The notes below the pieces were generated by a model. The model made no database searches. It saw nothing but the letters and a program-made list of their open reading frames with translations, and was not told the origin of the DNA. Below, piece after piece: positions 57,501 through 64,000 of a stretch of DNA of 64,000 nucleotides (position 1 is the stretch's first letter; each line of letters opens with the position of its first letter). The stretch is taken from positions 18,729,001 through 18,793,000 of the forward strand of contig OX387199.1 in the NCBI GenBank assembly GCA_947561715.1. The letters are read 5' to 3'. The position numbers and the translations under genes were made by a program. Source of the stretch: Ascidia mentula. Lineage: Eukaryota; Chordata; Ascidiacea; Phlebobranchia; Ascidiidae.

Positions 57501-60500
57501 TTGCACAATCATCCAAAATACTGGTTTACAGAATATAGATATTTCGCCTATACGACATCATCAGTATTCTAAAAGCAACAAACATAAATAAAACAAAAGC
57601 AAACATAATGATTGGTATTAAACGCACACATTCAGACTTACATATATTTAACATCCAGACTATATTACTGCACGAAATTAAATAAAAATGGAAGCAGAGC
57701 TGCAGTCAACGTGGGATGTTTAATGCAGGATTGGCGTTGGTGGGGGCCGTTCAACAACAACCTAATGTGCGATGGAAAGAGGGATTGCCCTGGTTTCGTT
57801 CGCAAATATAATGGTGGCAGATACTTTGAGGAAGATCCTAAAGTTTGCAAACATCGGAAACACTGCAACGCAAAAAACGGTCTTCTCAACATTCCCCAGA
57901 GCAAAGTATGCGACGGTTTTATCGATTGCAAGGATAAAAGTGACGAATATCCAGAAGAAATGTGCAGAGAGAAAGGAAGGTTCTATTGTTCAGCATTAAA
58001 TGGGGCCAAGGTAAACCATCCATTGTCAAAAATTTGCTCAACTGACGTACCTATAAGAGTTTAGTGCTAAACCGATTTAAAGCTGTATTCTTACTGTTAA
58101 CACAAATTGTTATCTGACAATAACTGTGTTTCATATCTTTGCTCATTCATGCGACACAATCATAAAAAAAAATCAAGGGAAGATAACAAACAATGCTTTT
58201 TCATATTTTTATGTTTTTTCGATATTATACAAGTAGGATAAAGAAAAGAAAAAGGAAACTAAAATGTTTTAAAAAAGATTTAACAACAAACCTTTCGCAC
58301 AAATCAGACATCGATCAACAAATTGGAGATTTGTGACTTCACAATAAACTGCGATGATCAGAGTGACGAAATCAACTGCACGAATGACGGAAGGTTTTAT
58401 TGCGAAAACAAAGAACCATTGTTCGTTAAGAAGAAAAAGGTAAACATATATGTATAATATCAAAAGTTTCATAATCTGTATAAATATAATTTTTGTTACA
58501 AGATTTGTACATCGGTAAGTGGTTGCGTGTGATAATATCTATGCGGTTGCACCAAAAAGCTGCAATCGTATGTAGTCTTATGCAAGCTTTTGAAAAAAAA
58601 TTTTTTTTATTAGCAATGGTAAATAATTTGTAGGTCGCACCATTTTTACTGGTAACTTACAAGTAGGACACTGGCAATTGCGTCAACGAATTTTTCAGCC
58701 CAAAGTTGTTTCAAGTTTACTCTTTCCAGAAATTCAATGGAGTCGGCGACTGCTCTGATTGGTCAGACGAGTGCCCAACAAATACAAAAGTGATCAACGA
58801 AAACATATTTTCATCACGATACGAGTTGATTGCAAACCCATTTCTACGAGCCATTGTCTGGATAATGGGGATGCTCGCCATTGCTGGAAATTTGGTACAT
58901 TATGTGTTTAATTTAATCTGGTTATGTTGTTCAATGGTTTATCGGTGGAATATGGGTTCACTATTTGTTTTTAAGATTGTCGTGGTGATGGAAAGCAAAA
59001 CTTTGGTGACAACAAAATCGCAATCTGCTGCATTTCGCGCAAACCATCTGCTTGTTTTAAACCTATCGGTTTCCGATCTACTCATGGGAGTTTATCTGAT
59101 CATGCTCGGCGTTGCTGGTGTCAGATACTCCGGAAGTTATTGTGCCAATGACCTTATTTGGAGATCAAGCGGAAGTTGCACCACAATGGGTGTATTGGTT
59201 TTGCTTTCAAGCGAAACATCGGTCTTTACAATGGTTCTGTTGACCATATTCCGACTGTATGCTGTGAAAAACGTAAGTATGCTATCGTATTTGGTTAAGG
59301 CTGGCTCTCGTTTTACCAACTGAGCTACCCAAGGCCGTCTTGTAATAGGTGTAAATGCGGTAAAAATTCTATCAATCGCAAAGGTGGGATTAAGGATGGG
59401 TTAAGTCATGAGTGAGACACCAAAAGTCTTGGTTTCAAAATATTATTTTGCGACAAACTTTATAATGTGTCCTTGCGTTGCAGCCTTTTGATGCATCTCT
59501 AAAACCAAAACTGAAAACCGTCATTCTCTCGCTTATTCTCTCCTGGACATTTTCGTTTGCAATTGCCTTTGTCCCTCTTGCAACCGAACTTCATCATTTC
59601 TACGAAACCAAAGCTTGGATGAATGAAAATCCGTTTTTTGACAAAGCTACAGTTGACATTTCCAGTAAGAAAAAAAGATCGTGTGAACTTCCAAACCAGA
59701 TTAAAGTATGTAAGCTTTATGTATACAGGCATGTACAACTTCATGGATCAATTTTTAACTTTTAAACACAAATTTACCAGCAACGATTCCAAAGCACTAG
59801 AGAGTGCTCTCTTGCGGGTATATGATGCTGATTCCTGGATGGATTTTATGGATATTCTTGAGGATTACAATTACACGGAGTTGTTTGCCATTTCGGGATA
59901 TTTGGGGTTTGTTCTTATTTGCAAATAACTTTCAACTTTATAGCCACAAAATGTTGTTTAGATATTACAGCAGCAGCAGTGTTTGCATCAGCAAAATGTA
60001 TGTAACAACAAGTGACAAGGCATGGGGATTTTCAATCGCCGTCATTACTCTCAACTTCCTGGCCTTCATATTTGTGGCAGTGACCTACATTTGGATTTAT
60101 AAGAGGTCGACTGCCAGTGCTAAGCAAGTCAACGAGAGACCTGGAAAGGCGGCAACGAAAAACAAAGGCAAGCACATTTGTATTTGCTGACGTATATTAT
60201 AACCTTAATGCAACTTTTTGGCAGAAATGCAAAAGAAAATCCTCCGATTGATCATCACCGATTTTCTTTGCTGGGTGCCCATTTCCATCATGGCATTTAT
60301 AAACTTCGCTGGAGTTCCTCTACCCCCAGTAATATACGCAGTGTCAGCAATCATCCTGCTCCCCATCAACAGCTCTCTAAATCCCCTCATCTACTCTAAC
60401 GCCCCAAAACTGCTTTATAATCGAGTCCACAGTGGCCTACGTTGCGTTTTCAGGCGTCATCCACAAGAAGAACAACGGGAATATGTAGCCATGGTCGCCA

Positions 60501-60544
60501 ACACAGAAATCTTTCTTATGGTTGAAGCAGAATCTGCCTTGTAA
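54554..60544 (+). CDS. LDLa-repeat seven-transmembrane receptor (rhodopsin-like)
   Basis: Exons 54,554-54,653, 54,808-54,955, 55,091-55,202 (end uncertain), 55,448-55,776, 55,862-56,020, 56,097-56,474, 56,601-56,771, 57,119-57,194, 57,729-58,010, 58,308-58,439, 58,503-58,514, 58,730-58,894, 58,976-59,272, 59,484-59,664, 59,729-59,906, 59,962-60,167 and 60,225-60,544 total 1,081 residues in frame. A signal peptide (GILLSFITIAAA) opens the protein. About nine LDLa-type modules follow (for example VCDGFIDCKDKSDE), typically Ca-binding ectodomain folds. TM1 ends AGNLIVVVM, TM2 has NLSVSDLLMG, TM3 ends IFRLYAV in place of DRY, TM6 has CWVPI and TM7 has NSSLNPLIY. The closest known type is GRL101/relaxin-receptor-like, but I see no leucine-rich repeats. 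The intron after 60,167 begins with GC. The ligand is unknown. Confidence 0.85.
57541..57564 (-). other. Hammerhead-like motif in receptor intron
   Basis: On the minus strand CTGATGA, one T, a GTC/GGC stem with a GTATA loop, then GAAAT. It is flanked by AATACTG copies that may pair. It is probably the tail of a retroelement. Confidence 0.4.
59298..59340 (-). mobile_element. tRNA-like fragment
   Basis: The plus strand reads CGTTTTACCAACTGAGCTACC, the complement of an A-box region (GGTAGCTCAGTTGGTAAAACG). There is no B box or 3' half. It is a 5' tRNA or SINE scrap in a receptor intron. Confidence 0.5.
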
Positions 60545-61169
60545 ATAAACCTTGGATTTCTTCTAGAAAGATTTAGGTGTTTAAGGTAATGAATTTCCCA
60601 AAAAAGTTGGTGCAATCTTACTGAATCACGCGTTTTTAACTGACTTTGCAACCTGCTTTGTTTGTGATGCAAAATGGATTTGGATAAAAATTATGAAATC
60701 CGTGCGCTTCATTCGATGCCAGAAACTAGCATACAACAAAATAACTTCTACATTTGGTGATCATAATCCGTAAAAGCGTTGTTTCGTTTGTGTTCCATCA
60801 CAAAAACTTGCTTTTGTTGAATCGAAGGAAGTATTTCCGTACGTTAGCATCGTACAAGGTGCAAGTCAAAGTATAGGATCAAATATTATTTTAGGAAGAT
60901 AAAGACGAAGCAATGACGTTAACTGGAATTTATATTCTGTCACATGAAAAATAAACCAAAAAAAATTGAACACATTCTTAAAACGTCCTCTTATGGCACT
61001 TGTACATAAACCTCATCTTGTGTTTTTGCGTTGAAGATTTTGTGTGACGTTGCGTCATAATGAATAAAGCTTGTGTTCAGCGGTTTATAATTTAACCGTT
61101 TCGATGGGAGTTGTACGTGTAATTACAATGTTACATGAGGTATAACTTCCATTAAACTTCCATATTGTC
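60545..61169. other. Unassigned DNA after the receptor gene
   Basis: Probable 3' untranslated region and spacer; no second gene is seen. AATAAA occurs at 60,952-60,957 (GAAAAATAAACC), a possible poly(A) signal 400 bases after the stop. Confidence 0.4.
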
Positions 61170-61676
61170 TACTGCTATTTTTGTTGCCAGGCATACTAGT
61201 TAATCAGAATTGCTCTTCTGGCACTTAGTTTCTAAAGTGTTTATTGGAAACCAACGTTTCGTCTGCCATCCGGCGAGACTTCTTCAGGGTTATGTCAACA
61301 GTAAAGCATCACGCACATAAAACACTAAAAACGTAGGAAAAACGCAGGAAAAACACAAGGAAAAAGGAATAGATAAGACTGGCACCGCTTGCATCGTCAC
61401 GTGAACCAGGTGTGTAGCGGGGCGTAACATTTACAACAAGTTGTTGTATTCAGCAGGAAAATATACGCATTGCTCCTTATCGTTTATGCAATGGTCGTTT
61501 TTATGGATGTGGAGCGTCTCTGTTTTTCCTGCGTTTTTCCTACGTTTTTGGTGTTTTATGTGCGTGATGCTTTACTGTTGACATAACCCTGAAGAAGTCT
61601 CGCCGGATGGCAGACGAAACGTTGGTTTTCAATAAACACTTTAGAAACTAAGTGCCAGAAGAGCAATTCTGATTAA
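61170..61676. mobile_element. Head-to-head foldback element with two hammerhead-like motifs
   Basis: Arms at about 61,201-61,355 and 61,521-61,675 are inverted and nearly identical. Each holds CTGAAGA, an extra A, a GTCT/AGAC stem and GAAAC (plus strand 61,589-61,620; minus strand 61,256-61,287). The 12-mer TTCCATATTGTC stands at 61,158-61,169 and 61,677-61,688. The left border has an extra tail ending, on the minus strand, ATGCCTGGCAACA, as at 20,445-20,585. The arms are barely diverged, so the insertion is young. Confidence 0.75.
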
Positions 61677-62039
61677 TTCCATATTGTCATTGGTTTCAAT
61701 TAGTACTTGCCGTATATTATGTCACGCCTGTATAACTTTAACCTGGATATTAGAACTTCAGGCAAAGTAAATCGAAGTGGATTATGTAGGAAATTTATCA
61801 TGGACGACATTTGACATTTCAAAATAGTTTGTCAGGCCGATAAACTTAGGTGCAGAAAACTTGGAGTTATTTAATGTGAATATAAATGCCAAAGCTATTA
61901 TGCTTCTCATTGAGCAGACGTTTCGAAAACAAGTGCGTTCATCACCAGTGCTTATTCGGAATGAGTTGCAGCAAGGCGCGCGCAGAGGTGGGCAGGCAAC
62001 TGAGCAAACAAAAACAACAACACGAATGAAACACATCAC

Positions 62040-63908
62040 GTGACTGTAGCTGACTCGGAGGTCTACGACAGTGACGTCATCATTTCAGATATGACAGACA
62101 GCAGAGAGGACCTAGGTGTTGAAGAGGTAAAATGGTCTGCAAGCTATCTTCTACGTTAAGTGATGGTTTATGGAGCTGGATATAAAGTGTTTCCGGAATT
62201 AATGCGACGTTCTCACATGTGACGTTTTGCAAATGCTGGGCATGTGACTATCGCCGAAAAGCGGAACTGTTCCGATCTGGTGCGCAAGGTTCACACATTG
62301 TGACATATAACATTAGGTGCTTCAGTTAAGAAGAAAGCGCAGCAGACTTGGTAATTTTTTGCCTCAATGCTTTTCAATAAGGATGTTGGGTGTGTACATC
62401 AAAGCATCATATTTATCAAAAACGGTTTCCTAACATCAGGTTTATCGTTACATCAGGTGCATGGCTCAGGCCAAAGTAAAAGTACAATCGTAGCTTTTTC
62501 GAAAAGTGTTGTTTTCTCTTCCAATTGCACGTGTTTTTCAGTAATATTGATGTTGGAAGAATAGCCCTAAAAAGTGATTGCTATTTGGATGTCAATGCAG
62601 TCGATAGATTGATAAATACAACATTTTTTATAATTCTTCGTGAAAGCTGATTCTTCATAAAACTCATATTCTTCACAACATTTAAAGATCACGTGATCAT
62701 GGATCGAATGTTAGAGGTGAGGAATACGCTTAGAACGAGTTACTATTATTGAGTTTAAAGGTTATTGTGGAAGAAACGTTAGACAAAAACAAACGACATG
62801 GTTTAGATAAAGCGCTTCAATGCCAAGTGTATTTGGTGCGTTCCCTCGGATGCGGCTCCTCGTAACCTTGCGTTTTGCGACAAGTTGAAGCTGTGTTTTG
62901 ATGACGTGCTTGAATACGTGGTGGTCAAGTTCGTCTCACTTCCGAGAAGCGAAGCAGAAGAAGAGCTGGAAGAAAAGTAAGACGTCACGTTTATAACTAT
63001 AAGCACCACAGGTAGTTTCGCTTTATTCCGTATCGTGATATAGCACTTTGCAGTGGTGAAAGTAATCCGGGACGTTACAACCGTTCCAACGACTGGTATG
63101 TCCTAAATAGTTATGAGAAACTGTAATTTAGTAAATTTATTTACAAATTTGAAAAATTCCACCTAGAATTCAAAAACAGAATTGTTTATTTTTGCGTGTT
63201 AATTTTATTATTCCGGTGGGAAATATGTTTCACCTAAACCACTAGTATTTTAACTTTCTAGACTGTTGGAAGATATTTCCACCTTGCAAAAATTCAGCCA
63301 CGACCGAATCGCTAAAGTGTTCGGATATACGAAGTGGAGCAACACCATGGGCATCCTCACAGAGTATTTACCCAGAGGAAACCTACAAAAACTTCTCATA
63401 GACGAGGAAACGGTTATCGATGACGTCGTACTGCTGAGTTTTGCCGCCGATGTGGCCGACGGACTATCGTTCCTCCACAACAATACGAGTTACATAGAAC
63501 TTTCCAAATGTAACCTTACGCCAAAGCGTATCTTAGTAACCGATGATTTTCGGTGTAATCGATTGTTGTGGTGAAATAATGAGGAACCATGCGTCGAACC
63601 ACACACCTTTTACAGCCCCGGAGAGACTGAAAAATCCCCAACTTGCCGCAGACAGAAAGGAAGACGTGTTTAGCTACGGTGTGACATTATACGTCATGGT
63701 AGGTCGCCGGATGCTCTCCAATACTCAAAGTCACGAGGGACAAATGTTCTCACTCCCGAAATGGGGTTGGGATATATTGCAATATACACAGCCCTCGGCC
63801 ATACGAAACATGCTACGTGCGAACATGGAGAGCTGCTGTAACGAAATACCAGAGCTGCGGCCCGAAATTGTGAAAGTAAAACTAGGTTTTCAACGCATGT
63901 TGATGTAG
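62040..63908 (+). pseudogene. Protein-kinase-like gene without HRD or DFG, frames not continuous
   Basis: Kinase-fold signatures appear in separate exons. 63,054-63,095 reads VKVIRDVTTVP, possibly strand 3 with its Lys. 63,262-63,574 reads LLEDISTLQKFSHDRIAKVF, then GILTEYLPRGNLQKLL, ADVADGLSFLH and LSKCNLTPKRILV. A frame shifted by one, 63,543-63,908, reads VIDCCGEI, then FTAPERL, EDVFSYGVTLYVM and RPEIVKVKLGF to a stop. HRD is replaced by KCN and DFG by DCC or similar, so catalysis is doubtful. Acidic upstream exons may end at 62,126 and 62,976, both at GT donors. Phases of consecutive exons disagree and the catalytic-loop junction needs a shift, so this is either broken, misassembled or uses splicing I missed. 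The APE motif and C-lobe are good. Confidence 0.55.
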
Positions 63909-64000
63909 CAAGGCAAACTAGCACGGCAAAAGGCAACCTTGAAGCTCCAAGAAAAGTTGCCTTGCACAGAATTACCGTTACTTCCAGCTAACTCATGGCT

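Noticed and set aside
58895-58975. Coding read-through in TM1 of the receptor
   Set aside because: Removing this stretch as an 81-base GT-AG intron gives the normal TM1 pattern AGNLIVVVM; read-through adds an unlikely Trp/Cys-rich insert.
59298-59340. tRNA gene in a receptor intron
   Set aside because: Only a 5' half with an A-box-like string is present.

Overview
The window reads as AT-rich, intron-rich animal DNA. Short spliceable introns (several of 66-85 bases), an LDLa-repeat seven-helix receptor and lineage-specific tandem gene families point to an ascidian tunicate, Ciona-like. The genus is inference from family resemblance and was not tested.

Positions 1-32,450 and 40,400-51,800 hold two amplified small gene families. 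(i) Sulfotransferase-like P-loop proteins of about 250 residues (Sulfotransfer_4 type), with four coding exons of 252, 145, 104 and about 249 bases and a hydrophobic C-terminal tail. Two copies look intact (12,570-13,924 and 15,184-17,553). Two are complete except for one stop codon each (6,163-7,797 plus strand; 49,766-51,758 minus strand). One has a lost splice donor (26,840-29,498). Others survive as single exons (1,882-2,133; 22,560-22,808; 41,297-41,541) or scraps. (ii) ADF/cofilin-like proteins of 155-160 residues with two exons. Two are intact on the minus strand (19,152-19,767 and 31,681-32,434), one has lost exon 2 (24,366-24,553) and two are broken exon-1 relics (about 35,493-35,690 and 40,475-40,657). 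The order ADF (minus) then sulfotransferase (plus) recurs, so the two families were copied together as one duplicon.

Positions 33,000-43,800 hold three direct copies of a 2.1-2.7 kb unit plus a split inverted copy. Ghost exons of both families lie in and around these units, so the array looks like a decayed form of the same duplicon.

Positions 43,827-48,969 hold a multi-exon gene I do not recognise: a chain of short, mostly phase-1 exons rich in Tyr, Pro, Asp and Glu, followed by a helical C-terminal region of about 300 residues. Positions 54,554-60,544 hold a nearly complete receptor gene, with signal peptide, about nine LDLa-type modules and seven transmembrane helices (1,081 residues in my 17-exon model). 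From about 62,040 to 63,908 lies a kinase-like gene without the usual catalytic motifs; its reading frames do not join cleanly.

Mobile DNA includes hAT-type non-autonomous elements, one with a perfect 8-bp target duplication; tRNA-derived SINEs, one pair forming a palindrome; minisatellites; and a dispersed family of hammerhead-like motifs. Two of the latter are head-to-head foldback elements with 12-bp target duplications. I see no bacterial features, CRISPR array, rRNA or convincing functional tRNA gene.
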